Of a stretch of 64,000 bases of DNA, positions 24,804 to 36,342 are shown piece after piece; position 1 is the first letter of the stretch; each line of letters starts with the position of its first letter. Origin of the DNA: Pachyseris speciosa. Its lineage: Eukaryota > Cnidaria > Anthozoa > Scleractinia > Pachyseridae. Where the stretch lies: the NCBI GenBank assembly GCA_016490735.1, contig JAEMWC010000024.1, forward strand, positions 1,356,001 through 1,420,000, read 5' to 3'. The position numbers and the translations under genes were made by a program. The notes beneath the pieces were generated by a model. It saw nothing but the letters and a program-made list of their open reading frames with translations. It was not told where the DNA came from and searched no databases.

Positions 24804-27800
24804 TTGAAAATAACCTTTACGCAAAAAAATATACATATCCATGAAAATTTCTCTATTTATTGGGTCACTGGATTTCAATATAATGACGGGTGATTTCAAC
24901 TGCCATTTCCTGATAAGGATTTAGTTGGGAATAGTCTGCAAGAAGCCCAAACCAAAAAGTATTGCCATTTAGTGTACTTGGTTATTGTCTGAAATAATTT
25001 TTTATACATTCAGCTTAAAATATTTAATCTGATTTGTGTTCTATAACCAGACAAACCATCCTGCCTTTCCCCTGTTTCACTCCCAAGTACGAAGAAGATA
25101 TTCAGAATTTGTTTGGCTCAGGAATAAGCTTGGACTTGATGATGTTGTTATGACGTAAGTAGGAGGGAGTAAAGGCTTATTAGTAATTTCTTATCGTGAA
25201 TAAGAACAAATGCCAATGTGAATTAAGCAACATGTTATGGTCTCCAGATAACAAAATTACTAGCTTCCTGTATATTTTTGACACAGCTGGTTGTGCAGTC
25301 ATCACAATTTAAAGCAGCAATCATTGCCAATAATACCAATCAAAATCTGCAGTCTATGGTGATCTTTTGGTTTTGCATATCAGTTTAATGAACATCCACT
25401 GGTGGGATAAGAAATATGGCAAGAGAATAGATGCCATCTGTCGGAAAGACCCGACTATAAGTCCCGCTTAAAAATGCTAAAATTGTTACCATTATGTTAT
25501 TGGCACGAATTTCGAGATATCTGCTTCTTCTATAAGTGTATGCATAAGTACTACAACATTAACGTTAATGAATATACCAATATAATCACTGGTCGTACTA
25601 GGAATGCCAACAACTCTAATTTACGACCTAATCGTGTCCGTACTTCCTTATTTCATGACTCATTTTTCAATCGTATTGTTCCTTTATGGAACAATATTTC
25701 GTTAGATATTCGTGAAACTAAAGCTCTCTCTACCTTTAAAGACCGTCTATTTAACTACTTCTTCATTAAATTTAACGCTAATTTTGACACTTCTAGAATT
25801 CAAACATGGAAAACAGTCTGCCCTCATTGTCGCTCAATTAATAGAAAGAACTGTTGTTAATTATTAGTATTTGTTTATGTATGTTTTTGTATAAGTATAT
25901 ATTTATGGGGCTGAACTCGCTGGGACTTCGAGTCCGTACGTTAGTCCTCATTTAGTGAATATATGTATATTTTTTTGGTAATGTCATTTTCACTAAATGG
26001 AAGTAACTAAATAAAATAAATAAATAAATAAAATAAACAAATTTCTTCCTTGGATGAGAGATTTACTTGTGTCAACCTCTGTCCTTGAAAGCCCTGCTAA
26101 CCTACCAGGCCCAGCCAGTGTTTCTATACAATTCATTTGATCCATTGGTTAAAACTTGTCAGAGTGTGACTTAATAATTATTAATGAAATATTCGTGGCT
26201 AGCAATGCATGTATAATGGCCAATAAGGAAATTCATGAACCTGATTGCTATGAATATGTTTGTGCAAAACTGACATCCAAACTGAGTTGACCTGTTTTGG
26301 CAATTGATCTGTAGCCATCTATAATAATTTATTATTACTAACACTGTGTGTGACCTATTGATTTTCTTTTTGATTTATTGCATTTCTTTTTGATCATTTA
26401 TTGTCGCTGAATTGATAAGCTGGGTATGTTCAAGGTGTTTTGCTTGGTTATGGGAATATGGGAAAAAGAGTGCACTGGATCAAAACTTTTAAGTGAGCTT
26501 TGCTTCTAATGCACTTTGAATTCTCAGAATTGTTTAATAATTACCAATAATTACCAGGTTGTGGTGCACATGTGAAAAAGTTGATTGTGCTTGTGATTTT
26601 CATGGTACATGAGGATTCTTTGTCTCACTTTTGAAGGAGCTTACCCAGTTGTGAAAAAAAAAATAAACAGCAGACTTGAACTAAATTGCAGCTAAATAAT
26701 CAGTAAATAAACTCTTTTCTAGGCATGTCCCTCAGCTTCCAAGAAAACAACTTATTGGGCGTTTTAAAGACAACTTCTTGCGGCAACGACAGGAGGGATT
26801 GGAGAAATTTCTCAACAGGTCTGTTATAACAATAGTCAATGAAGACAATTCTTTTTCTTTTTCACCTCCTGTTGAATTTTTTATTCAACATTTGAAGGGA
26901 TTTTTAAATTCATTAATTCTGTATGTTCTCAACAATCGGTTCATGCTTCAGTGTGTGTTCATCGTGATATGAAGCACATGGAAAATTTGGAGAACAAAAA
27001 AGAGTAAGGGTCGGCACACACGAGGGGACTAGTCCCTGCGACTAGTCCCTGCAACTAGTCCCTGGAAGAGTTTACATGAAGGGACTGGTCGCAGGGACTA
27101 GTCCCATGAACAGTTCACACGCAGCATAATTTGAGGGGACAAGTCCCTGCGACTTGTCCCACGAATTCAAACATGGTTTAAATTCATGGGACAAGTCGCA
27201 GGGACCAAATTTTGGTCCCTGCGACTAGATTTTCTAATGAAAATGGGTAGTTCACACGAAGGGACTTGGTCCCCGGGACTAGTCGCGGGGACTAGTCGCA
27301 GGGACTAGTCCCTCCGTGTGTGCCGACCTTAAGAGTTGAACGAGGCATGGCCAAAAGCAACTCTAGTTTCCTGAGTGCTCTCCAAACTTCCCAAGTGCTT
27401 CATATCTCAATGAACCTACAGCTGACGCATGAACCAATAATTTGTTTTGTAACATTTTCAACGGGGTAATTAACTAGGACATCATCAGCATGCACATTGG
27501 GAATATGAAGCATGCTCACACAATTGAATTTGAGGACATGAATTTACCAACTATGTTAATAAAATCTGTTAATATAATTTAATCTTTTCAACAGACTTGC
27601 AAGTATTACTGTGTTTGCCAACAATCCAGCATTCCTTGTGTTTCTTCAAACAAGTTTGACAATCAAACAGATGGATTATTACCTCAAAACTCGTACCCCA
27701 GGAGGCATCAGGTCACTCATATTAAGATTGCACGACAAGAAATTAAAAGCTGATGAGAAACGGCACAGACCAAGAGCAAGAACTTTCAGTGCTGAATATC

Positions 27801-29864
27801 CAGCAGCAGAAAAGTAAGTTTTAATGTGTGCATTAAACTTCAGTATTAATTATTATTGTGCTAGTATAGTGTTATATTGTCTAAGTGAAATGGTATCATA
27901 ATTATGGTTCAAGAAAGTATTTAAAGTTCATCACCATGGAAAATTGTGCACTAACGTCGCAACTGAAGTAGCAAGGTTCCATAAGGTACCTTGAAATGTA
28001 CACAATGGAGGGGTAGCTACAATCATGGACAATTCAAATGAGAAATTAAGACCACCCCTCCCCCCCCCCCTCCCCCCACACACAAGTTCATCATTGAAAA
28101 TGGGGGGAGGGGTGGTCTTGTTCTCATTTTATTCTGTCTGAGATTGCAATCTTACCCCTCCCCCCTCCCCCCACACACAAGTTCATCATTGAAAATGGGG
28201 GGAGGGGTGGTCTTGTTCTCATTTTATTCTGTCTGAGATTGCAATCTTAGACAATTCGAATGAGAAATGAAGACCACCCCTCCCCCCATTTCAGTGATAG
28301 AAAAAATGGCACGTTTTCGGTTGAGCGTGTGTTCATCACTGAAATAAGTGGAGGGGTCTTGTTTTTCATTTTATTCTGTCCAAGATTGTAGGTTTTCTTT
28401 GACAGACCTCTACTTTTTTCATTGATATGCTTGAGTTGGAAGCTTGGTATTCAACAATAATAGTTTATCCTGTTTATTTTGTACATTGAAAGAGCCAGAG
28501 TACCAGTCTGAATGTCTGTTATGGAACTGTCCATATAGTGGTAGAGTTTTATGAATGCTGGTTTCTCTTTGGTTAAGTGAACTCTGTTTCGTGTTCTTTT
28601 AATTAATATTTTTATTATTGCCTCCAAGGTCTCAGTCGCAAAGAAAGAAGTTGTATGGTAAAAGCTGGTCAAGCTATTATGGTGACAGTTTATTTGGTGA
28701 TGCTGATGTTGACATCCCAGGTACCGTATGTTCATCTTCAACTCGCAGTTATGTAAAACTTCTCACAGGCTTTGATAAACAATTAGCTGTTTTTTATCCA
28801 CACACCTGAGTGAGGTCATAATTTAGTACTGCTGGTGACAAGGAACCTGTTTCTCAACATTACCAAGCTGTTGGTTAATTTATTAGGGTATCAATCAGTT
28901 TTCTCTGTCTTGAAATGCCACCAAGTTTGCTGACCAATGTTACAGTTAATCTATGTTCTGTGTGACCAGTATTTCCATTTCTGTTTTGTTTATCTTGCCA
29001 AAAAAACATGCATCAACCCCCCAAAAAAAATTCAAAACAATGTCGGAAGCAATTCATAGTAGTCAAATACTTTGTTCATGCTTTAATGTAAATAAATGCA
29101 GAGCTTTATTTTGTCAAGATACTAGGGAAATTCTTTGAAAATTCTGAAATTGCACTGGCGATGTTCAATTTCAAACTCCATTCAGATTTAAAAAATGCTG
29201 GTCATGCATGACATAGATTGACTATAATGAGGCCTTCTAGGCGTAGAAGCGACAAGCAATATGACTCCGAAACAGTCTTCTCCCAAAACATCGACAACCA
29301 GCAGAAATTGGCAGAAAAAGCATGACAGTTTGCAGCAGGGACATTTGGCCCTAACAAAACAAGGGAGAGACAGTCATGTCAGTCATAAACAAGCCACAAA
29401 GCGACACCAGACCAACTCTTGGAAGGCCTCTGTAATAGCATTGTTTGCTCCTTCATATATGAAATGTTAGTTTCAGAGACTGATGCAAGTTTATTAATTC
29501 TGCAGAGCATGGAGGCAAAAAGAAGGTTCGTAGCATTAGTTGTGTTGCTTGTCCTACTGGACGTCTAACCCTTCCCACAATCCCTGGCAGTAGTGATGAT
29601 GGTTTGGATAGCATGGGTAGTGAATCTGTCACAGAGGCTGATTTACAAACTGAAGAACACCCCTTATGTCGCAGCTGGCACGGAACAACAAGGGATGAAA
29701 TAGACCTTGTGTTAGAAGAGTACGAAATAATCCCACTAGATTCCATTACTCAAGTACGCGTTTGCGACGAGGAAGAGGAGGAGGAGTATCTTGCAATGGA
29801 TTTGGACTATGTTGATGTGAATCCTGAGTTGGGATGTGGCAATGAACATCGGTTTGATTACTAA
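23152..29864 (+). CDS. SNX10/11: Sorting nexin 10/11-like protein, gene 2
   Basis: Exons: 23152-23193, 23298-23381, 25051-25154, 26723-26818, 27595-27813, 28629-28720, 29506-29864, all phase-compatible, about 331 aa. The start ATG at 23152 gives MIRDQVGESAFGSA before the first PX strand; its gtaaaa donor is weak. PX features: EVKNPRTH, YTDYEIELK, VRRRYSEFVWLRNKL (canonical RRYSEF), PQLPRK and RQRQEGLEKFL. The next exon (FLQTSLTIKQMDYYLK) fits the extended PX helices. The tail is basic (RHRPRARTFS), then acidic near the end (CDEEEEEEYLAMDLD). Likely role: PI3P-binding endosomal sorting. PX exon sizes (84, 104, 96 nt) match gene 1 (84, 104, 99), so the two are tandem duplicates; this copy is closer to the family consensus. 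AATAAA begins at 29863, overlapping the stop. Introns carry a LINE 3' end, an RTE-like fragment and two MITEs. Confidence 0.88.
24463..24752 (-). mobile_element. Non-LTR retrotransposon 3' fragment (minus)
   Basis: A minus-strand frame at 24552-24752 reads WNCRSMSVIPVVVGALGAV and ends GTARILRRTL, a C-terminus I associate with RT-bearing LINE proteins of corals. It is followed on the minus strand by a short 3' UTR and an ATA-type tail at 24478-24463, as in RTE-like elements. Only the last ~65 codons remain. It lies in an intron of sorting nexin gene 2. Confidence 0.6.
24740..24801. repeat. (ATT)n microsatellite
   Basis: An imperfect ATC/ATT run abuts the 5' side of the minus-strand LINE fragment. 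Confidence 0.9.
25440..26040 (+). mobile_element. LINE 3' end with tail
   Basis: An open frame (25474-25860, 128 aa) reads LKLLPLCYWHEFRDICFFYK and later FNRIVPLWNNI and FKDRLFNYF, the post-RT terminus of a LINE polyprotein. Its 3' UTR follows (gactaacg.. aactcgctgggacttcgagt) and ends in an AAATA-type tail near 26010-26040. It is 5'-truncated and inserted in an intron of sorting nexin gene 2, in the sense direction. Confidence 0.75.
27008..27329. mobile_element. PIF/Harbinger-type MITE with TAA target duplication
   Basis: Terminal inverted repeats run (G/A)GGTCGGCACACACG, then GGGACTAGTCCCTGCGACTAG-like units. TAA flanks both ends (27005-27007 and 27330-27332), as expected for Harbinger-type insertion. 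The inside is built almost only of GGGACTAGTCCC/GGGACAAGTC units in both directions. It lies in an intron of sorting nexin gene 2. Confidence 0.8.
28018..28390. mobile_element. MITE family M45, copy with an internal tandem duplication
   Basis: Ends read tacaatc.tggacaattcaa and the complement (caagattgta). The interior alternates C-rich (accacccctcccccc) and G-rich (ggggaggggtggtctt) blocks, so it folds back. A unit of 95 bp (acacacaagttcatcattg at 28078 and 28173) is duplicated. A second copy of the family is at 45141-45293. Confidence 0.7.
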
Positions 29865-31561
29865 TAAATTAATATCAAACAGACGAACAACATGATAACA
29901 TGAGCAAAGGCCAGCCTGTCTGGATGATTGTTTGTAATATGTGAAGCGAAGTGAGTATTCCATTTGAAGGGTGATAAATCAAAGGGACTCTACAGAGTAC
30001 TTGTTTCAAAGAGTGGCTAGAGATGTGGTGCTGATAGGTTTTAGACCTGCACAGCATTCAGAAAAAACTTTGTTCGGGTGATGGTAATGCAATATTACAG
30101 CTTTTATGGTTCTTGGTACCATGTACTGAAAGGTGTGGAGAGTAATAAATGTGCCACTGGTGTCCATGAAGCATATGTCTCAGCCCCTGTAGATATTTGA
30201 GCCTTAAGATTTTGCAGGTTCCAGTCTCCAGGAGAGGCCATATATCATCAGTCACGTGACTGACCTCACATGACAATTTTAATGTTAAAGAGAATTTAAC
30301 GTGATTTCTGTCTTAAAAGTAGCATACAACAACTCTCTCTAAAGCTCACAGATGTATGACATAATGGTACAAACTGTGTACTTACTAGCTAAGATAATAC
30401 AGTGAAATAAAGAGATTAAAGAAGAGTCTAATTAATGGTAAAATACAGTAAATAATGAAAAGCCCTCATAAATAATTAATATGCGTTTGAGGAAATAAAG
30501 TACGAGTAAAGCACAGGTGAAAGAAAGTTAATTGGAGTGATCCCAGAATACAATGTTGTATTTGAAAGGTTTATGGGTTATTAATATAATGGGAACCTTT
30601 TGTACAGTGTACAGTCTGTAACATAAATTGCATGTAAAAACTAATAAGGGTATAGCTATGAAACTGACCAACAACATATTAAATATCTAGTGAATGTAAG
30701 GTCATTGGATAGATTGGAATTCCACTGTCTCCAGTGAATGTTTCCTAGGCCTTCGTCTTCACTTTTTACTAATTAATAACCAAGAGACTATAGCTTCAAC
30801 AAGCCATTTTGAGGTCGTGGGATGATGCTTTTTCAACACGCTCTTCTGGGTTTAATTCTGAACGGCGTTCATGGAAGAAATAAGGGGAGGATTTGCAACT
30901 TAACATTGTAAACGAATACTTCAACCCGATTAGTATTCCAAAATAATACAAGACTTTCTTTTCTAATGCTGACAACGGTTATTTTCCATTACAAACTTCA
31001 AATGGACAAAGAACAGATTCTTCACTTTTCTTACTGTTGCAAAATATGAAATATTTTTGAAACATTTGGAAACAGTCATAATTTATTATAAGCGGTTTTT
31101 TGATGGAATAAGTTATCATTGTGGAATTAATTAACACGCCAATTTGTAATGATTTTCCTGTTTTCTGATTGGTTCCACTTTTCCGTGGCAGGTTAAGTTG
31201 TTTCTTTGGCATGTTAATAGGCAATTTCAAGTTTCAAATTATTTTGTGGAGTTTTTGAAATAGTAACGTAATTATTTTATGGAGATGTTTAAGTAGGAAT
31301 GTGAGAAAGGATTTTCAACAATAAACGGTGTTTACAATTACTTTGTGTACCCCTTAACTGCGCGATGAATTTGCCAGAGCAGCAAGGGAAAAATATAATA
31401 GCTTGACAAGTAATGGGTAATACCCAATCAAAATTAACGGAAAGGTCGGAAATGCATTTGCTCCCAGGCGCCCAAAAACAAATTCATTGTGAACTTTATT
31501 TGAATTCGGATTTTAGAGTAGCAAATAATTAAAAATTATTGGAAGAGGTTTAGCGAAATAA

Positions 31562-31881
31562 CGTGATTTGCCAGTGGCTAGCAGATCAATTATTTGCCGA
31601 AGCCGAAGACTGAGGCAAATAATTGATCCTCGAGACACTGGCAAATCACGATATTTGCGAAAACCGACTGGTTCAATGATAGTTCTATCATTCCATCACC
31701 GGGCTTGTTCCCTGCTAGCGGCAGAGGCCTTTTTACCTTGTATTCAGCGTGCGAGAGAAAAGAGACCTTTGCCATGGGCCGAAATGGTCTTTGACCGTTT
31801 CGACCCATGGCAGAGGTCTCTTTTCCCCCGCACGCTGCATGAATACAAGGAAAAGGGGCCTCTGCTAGCAGGGAACGGGCT
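31562..31881. repeat. Compound foldback
   Basis: Two inverted repeats sit side by side. 31562-31650: cgtgatttgccagtg with its complement around ggcaaataattgatc. 31701-31880: arms of ~78 bp (starting gggcttgttccctgctagcg, ending tgctagcagggaacgggc) with ccatgg-containing inner ends. Confidence 0.75.
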
Positions 31882-32132
31882 TGTTTCGGGAAGCGTGAAA
31901 CGATCTTCTATTTTTCACTGAATGCGAAGAGCATGGACGCGGGGACACAGCTACGCATTAGCAGAATGTTATTTGCAGAATCGACTGCAGAATCCTACAG
32001 AATCACAGTTGGACGGTCATGCGCACGAACAGACCAGTTATTTGTAGGCAGTTATTTGTAGGTCACGTGGTAAGCTCTGGGCCAATGAAAAGGAAGGAAA
32101 AAGTATCGAATGATAATTGCTAACATCTCCGT

Positions 32133-32300
32133 GAATATATGAAAATCATATATTTGAACTGGGGATTAAAGAATGAATATGTGAAAAGATCATCGCAGTT
32201 ATGACCACTACTGCGATGATCATTCACATGTTTACGTTTATGTTTATAGCACATATTCATACTTTAATCCGCAGTTCAAATATATGATTTTCATATATTC
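32133..32300. repeat. Inverted repeat next to the tRNA-like sequence
   Basis: Left (atatatgaaaatcatatatt, gatcatcgcagt) and right (actgcgatgatc, atatatgattttcatatatt) parts pair over about 65 bp with a small loop at gaccactactgc. The phrase gatcatcgcagttatgacc recurs at 34880, also beside a tRNA-like B-box. Confidence 0.7.
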
Positions 32301-32362
32301 ATTCTCATATATTCATTACTCACGGGTATATTGCGAACCAACAAAATGACCAGTTCCCAGAT

Positions 32363-32434
32363 GGCTTGTTAGCTCTGTCGGTAGAGCGCTGCACCGGTAT
32401 CGCAGAGGTCGTGGGTTCGAATCCCGCACAAGCC
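32363..32434 (+). tRNA. tRNA-like sequence (Thr-GGT-like), probably a SINE head or pseudogene
   Basis: It folds as a cloverleaf: 7-bp acceptor GGCTTGT/ACAAGCC, D-arm GCTC/GAGC, T-arm GTGGG/CCCGC with TTCGAAT, and an anticodon loop CCGGTAT giving GGT. Against a working tRNA: base 33 is C instead of U, the anticodon stem has an A:C mismatch, and it lies inside repeat sequence. The minus-strand frame over it (DSNPRPLRYRCSALPTEL) is a translation of the tRNA-like sequence. Confidence 0.5.
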
Positions 32435-33086
32435 AGAATTTTTTTATTTTTTCAGACTTTCTTTTCACCTTTGCTTTTGTAGTGGTCATAACTATAATGA
32501 TCATTCACATACTTAACCTCCGAATATGTGGTATAATAACAAGTGGCAAGCGCGAACAACAAGCGCTAGAAATAAACTAGTCAGTGTCAAGAAAGGCAAT
32601 ATGAAAAATGATAGCTGTGGAGCAGAAAACATACTATGGTATATGATTATGTGGAGCAAACATGCAATTCAATGAGCCTCTTCAATGCTCCCGCTTTGAA
32701 GTCTTCGCTCCCAGTCCCTGACAGGTTTTCCTCATCTTATCTCCGACTGAGACTTATGACGTAATATTTCAACTCTATGACGTTTACAAATTACATACTT
32801 CCAACACGATCTAATTCCTTTGTTAGAAGACAAAATTTACATAGGATCAAGTCCTAATGAATTTGATGCGTTGATCTTTTCATGCTGGAGAAGTTAGCGA
32901 AACATCGGTGGCAAAAGCGAGTTTAGTTTTGGTTTAAATGCGATCAGACAGTGCACCACCACACCATGTCTTGACGAACAATATTTGGGGAGCAGCGCCT
33001 GTGAATCAAATATGCTCGGTGAGTGTAGTTATATTTGATGTCCTCGGTAAGTAAACCTGTCAGAATCCGTTGATCTAATTCATCAT

Positions 33087-33360
33087 TAGCCTTCTTCGCA
33101 GCCGTTGTTTGTGTCGGTCCTATTCTTCCTCCCCACCAACGTCTGCTGAACCGCGCCAAACATTCCATTCCCATTGTGTCTGAGTATCCAATCAGAAGGG
33201 AGAATAGAACAGACACAAACAACGGCTGCTAACTTAACCACCAAAATTTAAAAGCCACGATGTGATTGGTCAGTTCCTGGAATGGAATGTTCGGCTCGGT
33301 TCAGCAGACGTTGGTGGAGAGGGAGAATAGGACCGACACAAACGACGGCTGCTAAGGCGG
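33087..33360. mobile_element. Foldback MITE flanked by a 12-bp direct repeat
   Basis: Arms of ~90 bp (left gtttgtgtcggtcctattct; right its complement) read inwards to aacattccattcc. CTAATTCATCAT occurs directly outside both ends, at 33075-33086 and 33361-33372, which looks like a target-site duplication. Confidence 0.75.
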
Positions 33361-34099
33361 CTAATTCATCATAGAACATGTCGTTGATAATTCTAACTGG
33401 TCATTCGTTTGAGAATTCGTTTGCGCATGCGCAGGTGATTGCCCCTTCATTCCTATCCCTAATGTCGTTTGACATAATATTTTTGCACGGATTTCATCCT
33501 GTCGATTTTTTAAGAACCAGCGAAAAAGAAAATGTTATCCATGAAGTAAATTCTAATCCCCTCTGGTTTTGCGAATTTCAGTTACGTTAAAATTTTTATT
33601 GTCCACGGTTTTTTGCTTGAACATTTGATATGAAAGTTTTCGGGCCCTTGGTAGTTAAATTCTAAATGGCTCACGGAGCAGTGAATGTCAAATTTCACCA
33701 AAAAACCTCGGGACTTCATAAATGTAATTCACAAAAGTGATTTACATTAGAACACTGAAAATCACCTATACATATGAAAAGTAAAAACCTACTAATAAAT
33801 GTTATCGACGATCGCTGATAAATAGTCCCAGTTGCATTGCTATCAAGATTGGAAACACACCCTCATTTTCTATAAACCGGGCTAATCAAGCTACTGCCTT
33901 GATTGTGAAAACTCGGCTCACCCTCGGTCCTCGCGCGCGCGTGGATTTCGAGACGTTCACTCGCGCCATTGTTACGTCACTCATTGTAGTTATATTTCTC
34001 CTTTCAGGGGGAGTTTACGACATTCTGAGGTATAAATAGTCTGATGAGTCGCCTAACTTCAGGGATGAACTTAACTCTTACCTCTTTTTTTCTCATTAG

Positions 34100-34232
34100 G
34101 GAGAAACCTTTCGTTCCTCTGTATTCTGTCCCATATCAACTCATACCATACAACCTTGCACTTGGAGATACAGAGATCCTTGGAGTAACCAACACCACAG
34201 ACAATCCTTGTTCCACGTCAACTCTGACCATG
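34100..34232 (+). CDS. Tentative upstream exon of the CSPP1-like gene
   Basis: A tract ending tctcattag precedes 34100 and the exon ends ATG before gtaatg. In the frame that uses the first base to finish a codon, it reads EKPFVPLYSVPYQLIPYNL and continues open for 44 codons (ends STSTLTM). It leaves in phase 0, which fits the next tentative exon (44666). I recognise no domain. It could instead belong to an unrelated or dead gene. Confidence 0.4.
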
Positions 34233-34414
34233 GTAATGAAAGATTTTCCACTTTTAATTAACCTGTTAGGGATTCCTTGAGAAATGTAGCGGCACAGGGA
34301 CACTTGGTGTTCTTGTTTCCTTTCCACAGGCTTTACCTAACTCCTGTGGGACGTAAAAGAACCACTAGGGACGTAACAAAACTCTGACTGTAACCATCCC
34401 CAGTGTCTGTGCTA

Positions 34415-34735
34415 CCCCGGGGGGGATACTAAAAAAAATTAATGCGGGGGAGACTTCGCCCCGAGGTCGGACCCCTTACCCTTTTATATACCATTTTTGA
34501 CAGAAAAGGTACCCTTTTCGTATACCTTCCATTGACAAATAGTACCCCTTTCGTATACCTAAAGCAGGAAGTCTTCTTGTCATTTTCACGTAACGTTCAA
34601 TAAATTAAAACAGTACAGTCATAAGGTACCGTATGTGTGTTCGAAATATTTTAATGAAAGGCCCTTTTAAATACCTCAATGACAGAACATGATTTCCCTA
34701 CCCTTTCATATACTTCGACTGCTGACTTCGGAATC
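34415..34735. repeat. Repeat with CCCGGGGGGG start and 'taccctttc' phrases
   Basis: It begins ccccgggggggatact and repeats phrases such as accccttacccttttatata and acccctttcgtatacct. It resembles the element at 5912-6297, but the right end is not clear. Confidence 0.35.
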
Positions 34736-34816
34736 TAAGATTTGATCTAGTTTTTAGTAAGGAAGCAGTGACAATCAGTGGCAATAAGTTTACAAAATTG
34801 TTACAAATGTGTACAA

Positions 34817-34998
34817 ATGGATGTGAATATATGAAATTCATGTATTTGAACTGAGGATTAAGGAATGAGATGTAAATGATCATCGCAGTTATGACCACTT
34901 CTTAAGCAGTAGTGAAAATAAAGCCTCAGGAAAAAAATTCATGCTTGAACGGGAATCGAACCCACGACCCATGGTGTTCATAACTGCGATGATGATTT
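34817..34998 (-). repeat. tRNA-like SINE remnant
   Basis: On the minus strand there is a good B-box (GGGTTCGATTCCCGTTCAAG). The outer parts (atatatgaaattcat, atcatcgcagttatgac) match the repeat at 32133-32300. Confidence 0.5.
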
Positions 34999-35264
34999 GC
35001 TCTTCAAATTTGTACAAGAAGGCTTAAACTTTCATTCCCGATTTATCGACCTGAAGCGAGCTTTCAATTCTCATTTTGGCTAATTCAGAAGTTGGCTATG
35101 GTTAAGTCTGAATCCTGTACTTTATAAATTATAATACTGACGTTGTGTTTGTTAAAATGTCTAGGCCGGGTACAATTCTAACCGAAAACCGTAAAAATGG
35201 TCGGTTCCAACTTTAGTTCTTGTGCAGGGTTTATGGGTGATCGGAGTTATTTTTTATCATCTTA

Positions 35265-35708
35265 AGAAACTATCTAAACCTTAGCGATAGCTTAAATGCT
35301 CAGCTTTGGAATTATGTGGATGATGCTACATCGTCCGAAGTTGTACCTAAAGGCGGCGATAGCAATGCACAGCAGATCGCTGACAAAGTAACTAAATAAT
35401 GACAAGCGTTAAGAATTAAGAATCTCATTTGCTAAAAACCAAACGGAATTGCAACCTATTGTATTAAATGGCTAAGAGCTAGATCTAGAACCGAGTAGTT
35501 CAAAGCGTGAAGTTTCTTGGCATCACAATAACAAGCGGCGAATTATCGCGGAATGAGCGCGTAGGTGAGATACTTAAGGTGGCTTAAAATGGTTTCATTA
35601 TTTTTAAATACCAACTCTTTGATGGATCAATACTCCCATAGTTTTTTGTTTGCTTTCTTGAACATGGTATCAAAACATTTCCCAGTTATTTCTCAACAAT
35701 TTGCTATC

Positions 35709-35750
<42 letters not shown>

Positions 35751-36340
35751 TTAGAACTTATAGAAACACCCTTAATTTTGGCTTTATGTGCCTGTAACTA
35801 AAAAACGAGTCGGATGATCCCCGTTTTTTATTGTGGAATTGCAATCAACATATGAAGATTCATCTTTCTGCAAACTTTTAAAAATTCTGTACATGGGGTT
35901 CAGAGCCACGTTAAATTATCAAAAATATAAGGTGGCTCTGAACCAGCTATGTGCCGATTTTTTAAAAACTTCAGGAAAGATGAATCTTCATATGCTGATT
36001 GCAATTCAATATGAAAAAATGGGGGTCATCCGACTAGTTTTTGAGTTACTGCACATAAAGGCAAATTAAGGGTGTTTCTAAGAGGCTATACTGTTGCTAT
36101 GGCAACCTTATATGCCAAAACAGTGATCACAACTTGTTGAGAAGTAATTGGGAAATTTTTTGATGCGAAAAATTGGGGGAGTATTGATCCATCAAAGAGT
36201 TGGTGTTTAAAAATAACGAAACCATTTTGAGCCACCTTAAGAAGGCCTCAAAATGTCTGAAACACTGGAAAATACTAAATAGCAAGGACCACCGTTGCAA
36301 AATAGAAGATCCGGATCCTGTAATAGATCTAACCAGCTAT
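35265..36340 (+). pseudogene. LINE reverse-transcriptase remnant split by a MITE
   Basis: Reading the plus strand from ~35300 gives LWNYVDDATSSEVVPKGG and NAQQIADKVT, an RT block with the catalytic YVDD motif, then later LGITITSG..., NERVGEILK. The last codon is cut at TTAA (35574-35577), and the frame resumes after 36240 as KASKCLKHWKI. Several stops and a frameshift (near 35398) mark it as dead. It then meets the minus-strand PLE at about 36343. Confidence 0.8.
35578..36236. mobile_element. TTAA-flanked foldback MITE (piggyBac-type target)
   Basis: Inverted repeats GGTGGCTYAAAATGGTTTC continue for about 60 bp and the whole 659-bp unit folds back, with the inner arms around gattcatctttc. 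TTAA sits at both ends (35574-35577 and 36237-36240). Removing the element and one TTAA restores the LINE frame ATA CTT AAG AAG, so the TTAA is a true target duplication. A (AAT)n tract lies at 35708-35750. Confidence 0.88.
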
Positions 36341-36342
36341 AA

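Larger units (their letters stand above)
29865..34099. other. Intergenic repeat-rich sequence
   Basis: No host exon is convincing here. It holds foldbacks at 31562-31881, 32133-32300 and 33087-33360 and a tRNA-like sequence at 32363-32434, listed separately. From 29865 to 31560 I see only AT-rich sequence. Confidence 0.5.

Noticed and set aside
27008..27329. CRISPR-like array of short repeats
   Set aside because: Units face both directions, lack unique spacers and sit between MITE ends in a eukaryotic intron.
29261..29470. Frame in the last intron of sorting nexin gene 2 (QQKLAEKA-like phrase in another frame)
   Set aside because: It looks faintly coding, but stops break one frame, no donor follows, and exon 28720 joins 29506 cleanly in phase.
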